Source of the DNA: an uncultured Bacteroidaceae bacterium
GTDB taxonomy: Bacteria > Bacteroidota > Bacteroidia > Bacteroidales > Bacteroidaceae
DNA length: 55,822 bases
Direction of reading: 5' to 3'
Assembly (NCBI GenBank): GCA_934293005.1
Contig: CAKQYA010000019.1
Location: 1-55,822 of the forward strand
In this document: positions 7,987 through 16,287 of the stretch, piece by piece
Position numbering within the stretch: position 1 is the stretch's first letter
How the letters are laid out: every line of letters begins with the position of its first letter
Position numbers and translations under genes: made by a program
The notes under the pieces: model-generated
What the model was told of the DNA's origin: nothing
Seen by the model: only the letters and a program-made list of their open reading frames with translations
Databases searched by the model: none

Positions 7987-8802
7987 CTATTGGTTGGTGT
8001 AGACTTCTTCTATTGTCAGGAGCATTGCCGGGTGAAGAAGTCCATTTGTGGCAAGGACCTGCTGTCCGTTTTGCCAAAGGCGGTCGGTTCCGGTATAGTC
8101 GCTTATGTGGCCTCCGGCTTCAAGCAATATGCATGCGCCTGCTGTGACATCCCATGGCTGGATGAACGATTCGAAATAGACGTCTAACCGGCCTGCTGCC
8201 AAATAGCACAACTCTGACTCGGCGCTGCCGAAGCTGCGCAGGCTGGCACAATGTCCGTAGAGGGCTTTGGTCATTCCAAGGCAGAATGGCATATAATTGA
8301 AAGCATCGTAGGGATAGCCCATGCATATGAGCGCATGGTCTATGTTGGCTGTGCCGGACACATGTATCGGCTTGCCGTTGAGTGTGGCTCCTTGGCCCAA
8401 AGCTGCGCTGTACAGCTCGGAGCATGTGGGTTCGTAGACGACGCCGAGAAGTATCTCGTCGGGCGTGCGGAGAGCTATGCTGACACAATAAGGTGTGAGG
8501 CCGTGAATGTAGTTGGTGGTGCCATCGAGAGGATCGACAACCCAATACAGCTCATTCTCGCCATCCGACTGCGTCACGGTGTTTTCTTCTGTGATGAATC
8601 CGGCTTGCGGAAGCAACGATGAGAGGGTCTCCACAATCATTCGTTCCGAAGCCTTGTCGACATCTGTCACGTAGTCGTGGGCATGTTTGTTTTCGACTTT
8701 GACATTTGCGAAATGCTTACGTCGCTCAGCAAGATACTGCCCTGCTTTCACAGCCAACAGCTCAACATCAGTTCTCAATGATTTCAATTTATCTGCATCC
8801 AT
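7987..8802 (-). CDS. Inositol monophosphatase family protein
   Basis: This 271-aa Mg2+-dependent phosphatase has the family motifs: a TEEN metal-ligand segment at 71-74, DPLDGTTN at 90-97 (metal site) and a C-terminal QPWDVTAGACIL with the third metal ligand. The family includes inositol-1-phosphatase, CysQ-like 3'(2'),5'-bisphosphate nucleotidase and other sugar phosphatases, and sequence alone does not settle the substrate. It lies only 3 bp after the MORN-repeat gene's stop on the same strand, so the two are translationally or transcriptionally coupled. About 155 bp separates it from the next gene. Confidence 0.9.
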   Translation of the reverse strand: MDADKLKSLRTDVELLAVKAGQYLAERRKHFANVKVENKHAHDYVTDVDKASERMIVETLSSLLPQAGFITEENTVTQSDGENELYWVVDPLDGTTNYIHGLTPYCVSIALRTPDEILLGVVYEPTCSELYSAALGQGATLNGKPIHVSGTANIDHALICMGYPYDAFNYMPFCLGMTKALYGHCASLRSFGSAESELCYLAAGRLDVYFESFIQPWDVTAGACILLEAGGHISDYTGTDRLWQNGQQVLATNGLLHPAMLLTIEEVYTNQ

Positions 8803-8805
8803 GCG

Positions 8806-9930
8806 TCAATTACCCATTAAGCGTCCACGATTATATATTCCTTTGCGAATGACGTTGCCATTCTTATCTTTTTCCACAAATGCGCCATCTTTCTGGTCGT
8901 TGAGGAATGAACCTTCAAAACGTGTGCCGTCGGACGACTCTTCTATTCCTTTGCCATTCTTCATGCCATCTTTGAAGCGGCCCTTGAATTTGGTGCCGTC
9001 GGCAAGCCGCATTATGCCTTCTCCGTTCATTTCTCCACCTGCCCATTCACCATCATACACATCGCCATTGGCGCTTACGAACTTTCCGTGGCCATGCTCT
9101 TTGTCCTCTACCCAGTAGCCTTCATATTTTGAGCCATCTGGCCATGTGTATGAACCAAACCCGTCCATCAGTCCATTCTTGAACTGTCCCACATATTTCC
9201 TTTTGTCGGAATAGATGAATACACCTTGCCCTGTGCGCTCGCCATCGTGGTAATCGCCTTCATACACATCGCCATTTTTGAATTTATAGATGCCTTTGCC
9301 GTGCATCATGTCGTCCTTCCATCCGCCTGTGTAGACATCGCCATTGGCATAGGTGTATTTGCCCTGGCCGTTGCGCATGTCGTTGTCCATGTCTCCAACA
9401 TACATGGAGCCGTCGCGCCAATCATATGTGCCTTTGCCAGATTTTTTGTCGTCTTTCCAATCGCCATCATAATAAATGCCATTTGCCCATGTGTATCGAC
9501 CCTTGCCGTTGCGCTTGTCAGCAAGCCAGTCGCCGACATACTTGTCGCCATTGAAATAATGCATGGTGCCGAGCCCTTGCTGGTAGTCTATATACCAAAG
9601 GCCTTCATATTTATTGTTGTTGGCGAAGTAATACACTCCTTTGCCGTGTTGATGGTCCTGATGCCAGCTGCCTTCATATTTCTCACCATCGGTAAATGTG
9701 TAGACTCCATATCCTTGGCGTTTGCCTTTCACATATTCGCCTTCATAAGTGTCGCCTGTCTTGAATGTGGTTTTTCCTTTACCGTTAGGTTTGCCGCCTT
9801 CAAGCTCGCCATAATATGTGGCTTTGTCTTTGGGAAAAACGTAGTTGCCTATGACTACTTTCTGGGCCCATGATGGACAGCAGAAAGATGCCATGAATAT
9901 GCCTGTGAATATATATCTTGAGAAATTCAT
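8806..9930 (-). CDS. Secreted MORN-repeat protein
   Basis: A 374-aa protein made almost entirely of about fourteen MORN repeats of 23 residues (pattern Y-x-G-x-W/Y-x-x-G-x-x-x-G-x-G-x-Y/F). I start at ATG 9930, which gives a clean signal peptide (MNFSRYIFTGIFMASFCCPSWAQ, cleavage after Ala-Gln); a start at 9981 would bury it. MORN arrays make extended beta hairpins and often mediate binding to membranes or proteins. The last repeats (DGTKFKGRFKDG and EESSDGTRFEGSF) diverge. A -7-like CAAAGATA (reverse strand) lies at about 9976-9983. The gene is tightly linked to the downstream monophosphatase. Confidence 0.9.
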   Translation of the reverse strand: MNFSRYIFTGIFMASFCCPSWAQKVVIGNYVFPKDKATYYGELEGGKPNGKGKTTFKTGDTYEGEYVKGKRQGYGVYTFTDGEKYEGSWHQDHQHGKGVYYFANNNKYEGLWYIDYQQGLGTMHYFNGDKYVGDWLADKRNGKGRYTWANGIYYDGDWKDDKKSGKGTYDWRDGSMYVGDMDNDMRNGQGKYTYANGDVYTGGWKDDMMHGKGIYKFKNGDVYEGDYHDGERTGQGVFIYSDKRKYVGQFKNGLMDGFGSYTWPDGSKYEGYWVEDKEHGHGKFVSANGDVYDGEWAGGEMNGEGIMRLADGTKFKGRFKDGMKNGKGIEESSDGTRFEGSFLNDQKDGAFVEKDKNGNVIRKGIYNRGRLMGN

Positions 9931-10170
9931 CTTTATTATCTTTATGAGTTTTGTAGCAAATTCGAAATAATAACACCACAAAGATAATAAATTTCTTATA
10001 ATTTAAGGGTACAGATTAAGTTTAATTATCATTTAGACTGGATATTTTGTCAATTCGAGCCTACATTTACTATAATGAGATCAAGAGAATATAGTGAAAA
10101 TGCCGCATGGCAATATGCTCCGGAAGATGTTTGCCGCCTCTATTCGGTTCGTTTGCCGGAAGCGCTGATG

Positions 10171-10764
10171 TCATTCGGCAAAACGCAGCGATGACACTTT
10201 TTCGAGCCGAGATTTCAACCTGGGCATCAGTCCTTTTCTGATGCGCAGAGTCATGACACAATCAGTGTCGTAACTTTGTTCGACTATGCATGGAGATTCT
10301 TCTTTGACAATGCGCATCACGTCGTTCATGAATGGATATTCAAAAAGGAAAGTCACATCCTCATCAACAGTCTTTTCTATCACTTCTGCTGCAGAAATGG
10401 CTTCTGCCGCAGCGAGCCTGTATGCTACGATAAGTCCGGATGTGCCCAACTTTATTCCTCCGAAATATCTGACAACAACCACCAAGATATCTGTCAATTC
10501 ATTCGAATTGATTTGTCCGAGTATTGGCTTGCCGGCTGTGCCCGAAGGCTCGCCATTATCATTTGCCCTGAACACCTCGCGTTCTGCACCAAGCATGTAG
10601 GCATAGCAAACATGGCGAGCATCATAAAATCGCTTCTGATATTCTGCTACTGTCGTCTTAACATCTTCAACACTTGTGACAGGAATAGCAAAAGCGAGAA
10701 ACTTGCTACGTTTCTCGCTATATGTGCCTTCAGATATCTGTTTAATAGTCTTGTATGAATCCAT
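10171..10764 (-). CDS. yigZ: YigZ/IMPACT family protein
   Basis: This 197-aa protein has the UPF0029 N-terminal domain of the YigZ/IMPACT family (EKRSKFLAFAIPV, DARHVCYAYMLG, NDNGEPSGTAGKPIL, VVVRYFGGIKLGTSGL) and a C-terminal DUF1949-type ferredoxin-like domain (about 130-197). Members probably bind ribosomes or nucleic acids and in yeast modulate Gcn2; the bacterial role is not settled. It lies 44 bp downstream of the DUF1015 gene on the same strand, so it may be the last gene of the serC-serA-DUF1015 transcript. Confidence 0.93.
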   Translation of the reverse strand: MDSYKTIKQISEGTYSEKRSKFLAFAIPVTSVEDVKTTVAEYQKRFYDARHVCYAYMLGAEREVFRANDNGEPSGTAGKPILGQINSNELTDILVVVVRYFGGIKLGTSGLIVAYRLAAAEAISAAEVIEKTVDEDVTFLFEYPFMNDVMRIVKEESPCIVEQSYDTDCVMTLRIRKGLMPRLKSRLEKVSSLRFAE

Positions 10765-10808
10765 TAAAATATCACGTGATTAGAAATTGCCTTCAATCTC
10801 TCAAAGGA

Positions 10809-12077
10809 TCAGCTCAGTTTGTGGATTATAAGGCCGCTGCGGAGCTTAGGCTCAAACCATGTAGCCTTAGGCGGCATTATTTTGCCAGAGTCGGCAATGT
10901 CCATGATTTGGCGCATGGTGACGGGATAAAGGGCAAGAGCCATCTTCATCTCACCGCTGTCGACACGACGCTTGAGTTCGCCAAGGCCACGTAGACCGCC
11001 AACAAAATCGATGCGCTTGTCTCTGCGCAAATCTTTGATGCCGAGGATTTCGTCAAGTATAAGCTTAGACGAGATGCTGACGTCAAGCACGCCAATAGGA
11101 TCATTGTCGTCATATGTGCCAGGCTTTGCCTTCAGAGAATACCAGCAGCCATCGAGATAGAGAGAGAATTCATGCAATTGGGCTGGCCTGTATTCTGAAG
11201 CAGACTTCTTCTCAACTACAAAATTCTTCTCCAAGGCCTTCAGAAATTCGTTTGACGTCAATCCGTTGAGATCTTTCACAACACGGTTGTAATCGAGTAT
11301 TGTCAATTGGCTGGCTGGGAAACAGACAGCCATGAAATAATTATACTCTTCCTTTCCTGTGTGATTGGGATTCTGCTTTGCCTTTTCTGCCCCGACAAGC
11401 GCAGCAGCAGCGCTGCGGTGATGCCCGTCGGCTATATAGAGGCTTGGCATAGACGCAAAACGTTCTGTAATAATCTTAATGTCGTCATCATCACTTACTA
11501 CCCATAGCTTGTGGCCAAAACCATCTATCGGGGCAACGAAATCGTACTCTGGTGCAGTATGAGCATACTTCTCTATGATGCCCGACAAAACATCATCGTC
11601 AGGATAGGCAAAAAACACAGGCTCTATGTTAGCGTCATTAACTCTAACATGTTTCATGCGGTCCTCTTCTTTGTCAGCACGAGTGAGTTCGTGCTTTTTG
11701 ATCACACCTGTCTGATAGTCGCCGCTATATGCTCCTACCACAATGCCGTATTGTGTCTTTTCCTTGCCTCCGTTTGCTGGAAGACATGATGTCTGGGCAT
11801 AAATATAATATTGCTCTTTTGTGTCCTGAACAAGCCATCCATTTTTCTGGAATTTAGCAAATTGCTCTGAAGCAGATGCATACACTCGCGGGTCATACTC
11901 GCTTGTGCCTGGCTCGAAATTGATTTCAGGCTTAATGATGTGATAGAGCGATTTCTCATTATCGCCTGCCTCTGCCCTTGCCTCTTCTGAGTCGAGCACA
12001 TCGTAAGGACGACTTTCCACTTGCTCTACAAACTCTTTTGGAGGACGTAAGCCCTTGAATGGTTTTACGATAGCCAT
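10809..12077 (-). CDS. DUF1015 family protein, candidate serine-metabolism enzyme
   Basis: A 422-aa DUF1015 protein starting MAIVKPFKGLRP and containing VRPYD-like and LYIADGHHRSAAA segments (the latter near residue 217). DUF1015 is, as I recall, related to the ParB/sulfiredoxin-like fold, and the ADGHHR motif resembles the DGHHR motif of free-serine kinases of that fold. It directly follows serC and serA, an order common in Bacteroidota. A role in serine phosphorylation or turnover is therefore an attractive inference, not a demonstrated function. A 72-bp gap with three 18-bp repeats separates it from serA. Confidence 0.85.
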   Translation of the reverse strand: MAIVKPFKGLRPPKEFVEQVESRPYDVLDSEEARAEAGDNEKSLYHIIKPEINFEPGTSEYDPRVYASASEQFAKFQKNGWLVQDTKEQYYIYAQTSCLPANGGKEKTQYGIVVGAYSGDYQTGVIKKHELTRADKEEDRMKHVRVNDANIEPVFFAYPDDDVLSGIIEKYAHTAPEYDFVAPIDGFGHKLWVVSDDDDIKIITERFASMPSLYIADGHHRSAAAALVGAEKAKQNPNHTGKEEYNYFMAVCFPASQLTILDYNRVVKDLNGLTSNEFLKALEKNFVVEKKSASEYRPAQLHEFSLYLDGCWYSLKAKPGTYDDNDPIGVLDVSISSKLILDEILGIKDLRRDKRIDFVGGLRGLGELKRRVDSGEMKMALALYPVTMRQIMDIADSGKIMPPKATWFEPKLRSGLIIHKLS

Positions 12078-12098
12078 AAGTTATGATTAGTAATTTTT

Positions 12099-12152
12099 AC
12101 AGATTCCCGATTATTTACGGATTCCCGATTATAAACGGATTCCCGATTATTA
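12099..12152. repeat. Three tandem 18-bp repeats after serA
   Basis: Units at 12099-12116, 12117-12134 and 12135-12152 share the core GATTCCCGATTAT. The serA stop codon (minus strand, 12150-12152) lies at the end of the last unit. The array fills the gap between serA and the DUF1015 gene. Confidence 0.92.
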
Positions 12153-13070
12153 TTTGTTGACTTGGAACTTTGTGATACCCTCCTTTATGAAACCTACAAT
12201 CTGGTTGGCTGCAGCAATGCCTGCGTTAGTGTTAGCTTCGGCAGTCTGAGCGCCCATCTTCTTAGGTGTGGAGAAATAACGTCCCTCAAACTTTGCAAAT
12301 TCGGCGTCGGCATCTGGTTTGATGTCAGTAATGTACTTAAGGTCGGTGCGCTCTGCCAACAATTCTAATAGTTCTGGCTCGTTGATCACTTCTTTGCGAG
12401 CAGTATTTATGAGTATTGCGCCTTTCTTCATTGTGCTGACAAGAGCTTTGTTTATGCTCTGCTTAGTTTCGGCAGTAGCTGGGATGTGGAGAGACACAAT
12501 GTCACAATCCTTGAAAAGCTGTGCTTGTGAAGCTGCAGCCTCTACACCAGCTGCTGTGATAACCTCTGCAGGGCAATATGCATCATAAGCAGCAACTTCC
12601 ATTCCGAATCCCTTTGCTATGCGAGCCACATTGCGTCCGACATTGCCAAAAGCGAGAATGCCGAGTTTCTTGCCCTTCAACTCTGAGCCGGCTTTGCCAT
12701 TGTAAAAATTCCTTACAGTAAAGACAAGGAGACCGAGCACAAGTTCGGCAACAGCATTAGCGTTCTGACCTGGTGTGTTCATCACAACAACATTGTGAGC
12801 TGTGGCGGCTTCAAGGTCAACATTGTCATATCCGGCGCCTGCGCGCACAACGATCTTCAAAGATTTGGCTGCATCAAGCACCTCTGCGTCAATCTTGTCG
12901 GAACGGATAATGATTGCGTCAACGTCTGAAACAGCTTTAAGCAATTGAGCCTTTTCTGTATATTTCTCAAGAAGAGCAAGCTCAAATCCTGCACCTTCAA
13001 TAATTTCTTTTATGCCAGCGACAGCTGGGGCAGCGAATGGCTTCTCTGTAGCTATTAAAACTTTTGCCAT
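12150..13070 (-). CDS. serA: D-3-phosphoglycerate dehydrogenase, lysine type
   Basis: A 306-aa NAD-dependent D-2-hydroxyacid dehydrogenase for the first step of serine synthesis, 3-phosphoglycerate to 3-phosphohydroxypyruvate. Visible features are the Rossmann segment LGILAFGNVGRNVA (about 137-149) and catalytic R225 in INTARKE. Where most relatives have the catalytic TPH(I/V)GA histidine, this protein reads TPKKMGA (268-274), so lysine 270 or 271 takes its place. That is the lysine-type class known, from memory, in Entamoeba and Bacteroidota. It lacks the C-terminal ASB and ACT domains, so serine feedback through ACT is not expected. serC lies upstream with a 204-bp gap holding a hairpin at 13136-13165. 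Confidence 0.92.
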   Translation of the reverse strand: MAKVLIATEKPFAAPAVAGIKEIIEGAGFELALLEKYTEKAQLLKAVSDVDAIIIRSDKIDAEVLDAAKSLKIVVRAGAGYDNVDLEAATAHNVVVMNTPGQNANAVAELVLGLLVFTVRNFYNGKAGSELKGKKLGILAFGNVGRNVARIAKGFGMEVAAYDAYCPAEVITAAGVEAAASQAQLFKDCDIVSLHIPATAETKQSINKALVSTMKKGAILINTARKEVINEPELLELLAERTDLKYITDIKPDADAEFAKFEGRYFSTPKKMGAQTAEANTNAGIAAANQIVGFIKEGITKFQVNK

Positions 13071-13135
13071 GATAAAATATGTGTTTGTTGAATCATTATA
13101 ATAGCAGATGCTTCAGCAATGCTTTTAAAGCGAGC

Positions 13136-13165
13136 CACTGTCCTTCAAGAGAACGAAGGACAGTG
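13136..13165. terminator. Hairpin between serC and serA
   Basis: A perfect 11-bp stem, CACTGTCCTTC at 13136-13146 and its complement at 13155-13165, with an 8-nt loop. There is no strong T tract on the minus strand, so it may be an attenuator, partial terminator or mRNA-stabilising hairpin within the serC-serA transcript. Confidence 0.6.
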
Positions 13166-13274
13166 ACTTGACTGCATTATAAGATTTCAATTTTATATTA
13201 GATAATCCGTTTAAATAATATATACGTGTTTTTGTGACTACACAAACTTATGTCTGCGAATAATGCACGCTGAA

Positions 13275-14342
13275 TCAATGCATTGCTTCAAATTCCTGCA
13301 TGCACTTGATGAGAGCCTTGACGCCTTCTACAGACATTGCATTATAGCACGAAGCACGGAAACCTCCAACATCACGATGGCCCTTTACGCCTACCATGCC
13401 TTTGCTTGTGGCAAACTTCAAGAATTCATCCTGAAGGTCCTTATACTCATCCTTCAGCACGAAAGTGATATTCATGAGCGAACGGCTGTCTTTCTCAGCG
13501 GTGCCCACAAATAGCTTGTTGCGGTCAATCTCTGCATAGAGGAGGTCTGCGCGCTCGTGGGCCAGTTTCTCCATTGCAGCCACTCCACCATGAGCTTTCA
13601 TGTAGCGGAGGTTCATCAATGCAGAATAGATAGGCACAACAGGAGGTGTGTTGAACATTGAGCCCTTCTTCACATGAGTGCGGTAGTCGAGCATTGTTGG
13701 TATGTGACGTGACACCTTGCCCAGAGCATCGTCTTTTACAATGACAAAGGTAAGTCCTGCCATGGCAAGGTTTTTCTGTGCTCCACCATAAATAAGGGTA
13801 TATTTGCTCACATCGATAGGACGGCTGAAGATATCAGACGACATGTCTGCAATGACAGGAATAGGTGAATCTATATCCTCGCGCAATTCTGTGCCATAGA
13901 TTGTGTTGTTAGTAGTGATGTGAAGATAGTCGGCATCTGCAGGAATCTCAAAATCACGTGGCACATATGTGAAGTTTTTGTCTGCAGAAGACGCAACCTC
14001 AACAACTTCGCCAAACGCCTTTGCCTCTTTCTCAGCCTTTGTGGCCCACACGCCTGTGTTGAGATATGCAGCTTTCTTCTCAAGGAAGTTGTATGGCACC
14101 ATGCAGAACTCAAGACTTGCACCTCCACCAAGGAAAAGCACAGAATATCCTTCTGGTATGTTAAGAAGTTCCTTGAACAACGCAACAGCTTCGTCAACTA
14201 CAGGTTGGAAGTCTTTTGCTCGGTGACTGATCTCCATAAGCGAGAGTCCAGATCCATTGAAATCAAGACATGCTTGAGCGGTTTGTTCTATCACCTCTCG
14301 TGGAAGGATAGAAGGTCCAGCATTGAAATTATACTTTTTCAT
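13275..14342 (-). CDS. serC: Phosphoserine aminotransferase
   Basis: A 355-aa PLP enzyme that transaminates 3-phosphohydroxypyruvate with glutamate to give O-phosphoserine (and 3-hydroxy-4-phosphohydroxythreonine in vitamin B6 synthesis). It begins MKKYNFNAGPSILP, has LFLGGGASLEFC in the cofactor-binding region and the Schiff-base lysine K190 in IYGGAQKNLAMAG. The C-terminus has the family GHRDVGGFRASCYNAM segment. Length is typical. It precedes serA and DUF1015 on the same strand. A possible -7 element (CAAATTTA read on the plus strand, 14419-14426) lies upstream, without a clear -33 partner. Confidence 0.96.
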   Translation of the reverse strand: MKKYNFNAGPSILPREVIEQTAQACLDFNGSGLSLMEISHRAKDFQPVVDEAVALFKELLNIPEGYSVLFLGGGASLEFCMVPYNFLEKKAAYLNTGVWATKAEKEAKAFGEVVEVASSADKNFTYVPRDFEIPADADYLHITTNNTIYGTELREDIDSPIPVIADMSSDIFSRPIDVSKYTLIYGGAQKNLAMAGLTFVIVKDDALGKVSRHIPTMLDYRTHVKKGSMFNTPPVVPIYSALMNLRYMKAHGGVAAMEKLAHERADLLYAEIDRNKLFVGTAEKDSRSLMNITFVLKDEYKDLQDEFLKFATSKGMVGVKGHRDVGGFRASCYNAMSVEGVKALIKCMQEFEAMH

Positions 14343-14593
14343 TTTGATATTATTTTTTTATAATATAGTATTCAATGATTAAAATGCTTTCATTTTTTAT
14401 ATTTAGAATTTCTACTTACAAATTTACAACAATTTCGCCAAAGAAATTGCAATTTGTTTGATAAAAATAGTCAGCAATAGTAAATTTATCACTATTTACT
14501 ATGTTTTAGGTCAAAAAAGCGCTGTCAGATTGCAATAATGTCCTTTTTATGTCTTTCCAGCACGCAACACGTAGACTGGTGTATTGCATGACG

Positions 14594-15520
14594 TCACAGC
14601 CAATTTTTTCTTTTGAACCACCAAAGCGATATGGCGGTACAGACGATGCACGCAATAATGGCTATAGGGAATCCCATTGACCATCCTTCCATGCCATTGA
14701 TCAAGTTCATGCCAAACATGCTTGTGATAAAAGTTGGGAAAAGAATGATCATGTTGAGCGATGTAAGAAGACGCATCACATTATTCATATTGTTATTGAT
14801 GATGTTTGCATACGTGTCCATGGTGGAATCAAGAATGTTGATGTAGATGGCGGTGGTTTCTCGCGCCTGATTCATCTCGATATTGACGTCTTCTATCAAT
14901 TCGGCATCAAGCTCATCTACTGGCAGCCTGAACTTCAGTTTGCTCAGAAGCGACTCGTTGCCCCTAATTGATGTTCCAAAATATGTAAGCGAGTCTTGCA
15001 AGCGCGACAGATTGACCAGGTCTTTATTATCTATATGTTTGTCAAGGTCGCGCTTAGCTTTTTCGATTATGTTGTTAACCTGCTTCAAATATTTAAGATA
15101 CCATACTGATGCGCTCAAGAATAGGCGGAACACAAGATCGGAAGCATCCGTGAATCCTTCGCCCCTGCGCATCTGATGATTGATGAAATCCAGCATCATG
15201 CGTGTCTCTTGATTGCATATGGTGACAACCTTGTCCCCCTTTATCACTATACCCAAAGGAATGGTGGTGTAAGGACTACGTGATGAAACACTCTTGAGGT
15301 GCGGAATGCGGAGGATGATCATAAGCCATCCTTCGTCCAAATCATAACGTGCGCGCTCATCAGCATCGGACACGTCGTCCATAAAATAATCAGGCATACC
15401 GAGTTCCTTCTCAAGAAACTCCCTATCGTCATCTTCCGGGCATGTCACCTGCACCCAGCTATTTGGCTCCCAAGCATCAATATGCTTGATGCCAGCTTTA
15501 AAATTCCAGAATGTTCGCAT
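14594..15520 (-). CDS. corA: CorA family divalent metal transporter
   Basis: A 308-aa membrane channel for Mg2+ (or Co2+/Ni2+). It has a long cytoplasmic N-terminal domain with a coiled helix region (about 130-245), two C-terminal transmembrane helices and the signature GMN at residues 270-272 followed by the short periplasmic loop. The C-terminus FKRKNWL is the usual basic tail. I choose ATG 15520 (MRTFWNFKAG) because the 30 residues that a start at 15610 would add look non-coding. A strong promoter at 15744-15774 implies an unusually long leader of about 215 nt. Confidence 0.93.
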   Translation of the reverse strand: MRTFWNFKAGIKHIDAWEPNSWVQVTCPEDDDREFLEKELGMPDYFMDDVSDADERARYDLDEGWLMIILRIPHLKSVSSRSPYTTIPLGIVIKGDKVVTICNQETRMMLDFINHQMRRGEGFTDASDLVFRLFLSASVWYLKYLKQVNNIIEKAKRDLDKHIDNKDLVNLSRLQDSLTYFGTSIRGNESLLSKLKFRLPVDELDAELIEDVNIEMNQARETTAIYINILDSTMDTYANIINNNMNNVMRLLTSLNMIILFPTFITSMFGMNLINGMEGWSMGFPIAIIACIVCTAISLWWFKRKNWL

Positions 15521-15737
15521 TGGCGTTGAATGAAATCTTTGATTTAACAGTAGCAGCCGGCCACAAGGCCTGCTTAACAATATACGGGGCAAAGACCCAT
15601 TCAGCTCCACGTGAGAGGTGGTTCTTATCCCAGGATGATTGTGCTACACGAATGATAGTCGTCCATGATGATTATTACTTTAAATTATGCTTCTCTCCTA
15701 ATTATGCATTTCATGCAATAGAGAAATATGTCATAAA
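15521..15737 (-). other. Long untranslated leader of corA
   Basis: The distance from the predicted corA transcription start (about 15737) to its start codon is near 215 nt with no gene inside. It includes GC-rich self-complementary pieces such as GCCGGCCACAAGGCC (about 15558-15572). I could not match it to the M-box or another known Mg2+-sensing RNA. It could be a regulatory leader or just a long 5' end. Confidence 0.45.
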
Positions 15738-15743
15738 CACTTG

Positions 15744-15774
15744 CAAAGTTACGATTATCTGTGAAATTGGCAAA
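15744..15774 (-). promoter_or_regulatory. Promoter of corA
   Basis: On the minus strand TTTG (complement of 15771-15774) and TAACTTTG (complement of 15744-15751) are 19 bp apart, an exact match to the Bacteroidota consensus. Confidence 0.85.
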
Positions 15775-16287
15775 GAAAAGGAGATTTTTTTAATGCGGAC
15801 CGAAGCCTTTTGTTTAAGTATCATTCAAATTTAAGGCCATTAAATGCAGAAAGCTCAGACATGAAAATGATTGCAAGACGCTTGAACCCAAATCGGTCAT
15901 TAGACCGAAACAGGGAAATTATCAGGACATTATTGCTTCTTTTCAACTCTTGTCAGCGTTTTTTTCGGCATCTTGCTTCCATTTGCGTTTCGACATAGCC
16001 CGCTATGCCTTCAACACTGGATGTCGCAACCTGCTCGAAACAAACACTAACAAGATCTGAAATCTAATGACCGATTTGGTTTAAAGTCTGAATTCTTGAT
16101 TCTGTTTTTCGAGCATGCAGCACCCTTGAAAAAGTATCTTAGGATACTTGGGCAAGTATCCTTACCTCTTTTTTTGACGAACAAAAGACAACATAAGATT
16201 TATGACTAATATGGACCATACAAAAAAAAACGAGGATGGTTCAACAGAATCATCCTCGTTTGTATGAAAGATAAAATCTTTTCAGCG
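15775..16287. repeat. Gene-free stretch with several inverted repeats
   Basis: No gene is seen here. A perfect 16-bp inverted repeat (CCAAATCGGTCATTAG at 15888-15903, complement at 16064-16079) encloses about 160 bp. Inside it is a smaller nested hairpin: CGACAT 15991-15996 with ATGTCG 16021-16026, enclosing CATAG-CCCG-CTATG at 15994-16007. To the right, three overlapping copies of AAGTATC/GATACTT at 16132-16161 can form two mutually exclusive hairpins, the longer being 16141-16162, followed by a T-rich run. The overall look is of a small structured or non-autonomous repeat element, or of a non-coding RNA. Confidence 0.7.
16228..16261 (-). terminator. Rho-independent terminator of the lysozyme-like gene
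   Basis: An 11-bp perfect stem (16228-16238 with 16251-16261) is followed on the minus strand by a run of eight or more T residues. It lies 27 bp past the stop codon of the minus-strand gene. Confidence 0.9.

Noticed and set aside
9226..9873. Plus-strand 215-aa open frame inside the MORN gene
   Set aside because: The 69-bp repeat period of the MORN array keeps an antisense frame open; the minus-strand protein is the real gene.
12099..12152. CRISPR or terminator array after serA
   Set aside because: There are no spacers and no stem-loop; it is a plain tandem repeat of 18 bp.
15521..15737. M-box or similar known Mg2+ riboswitch
   Set aside because: I could not find the conserved M-box segments in the corA leader.
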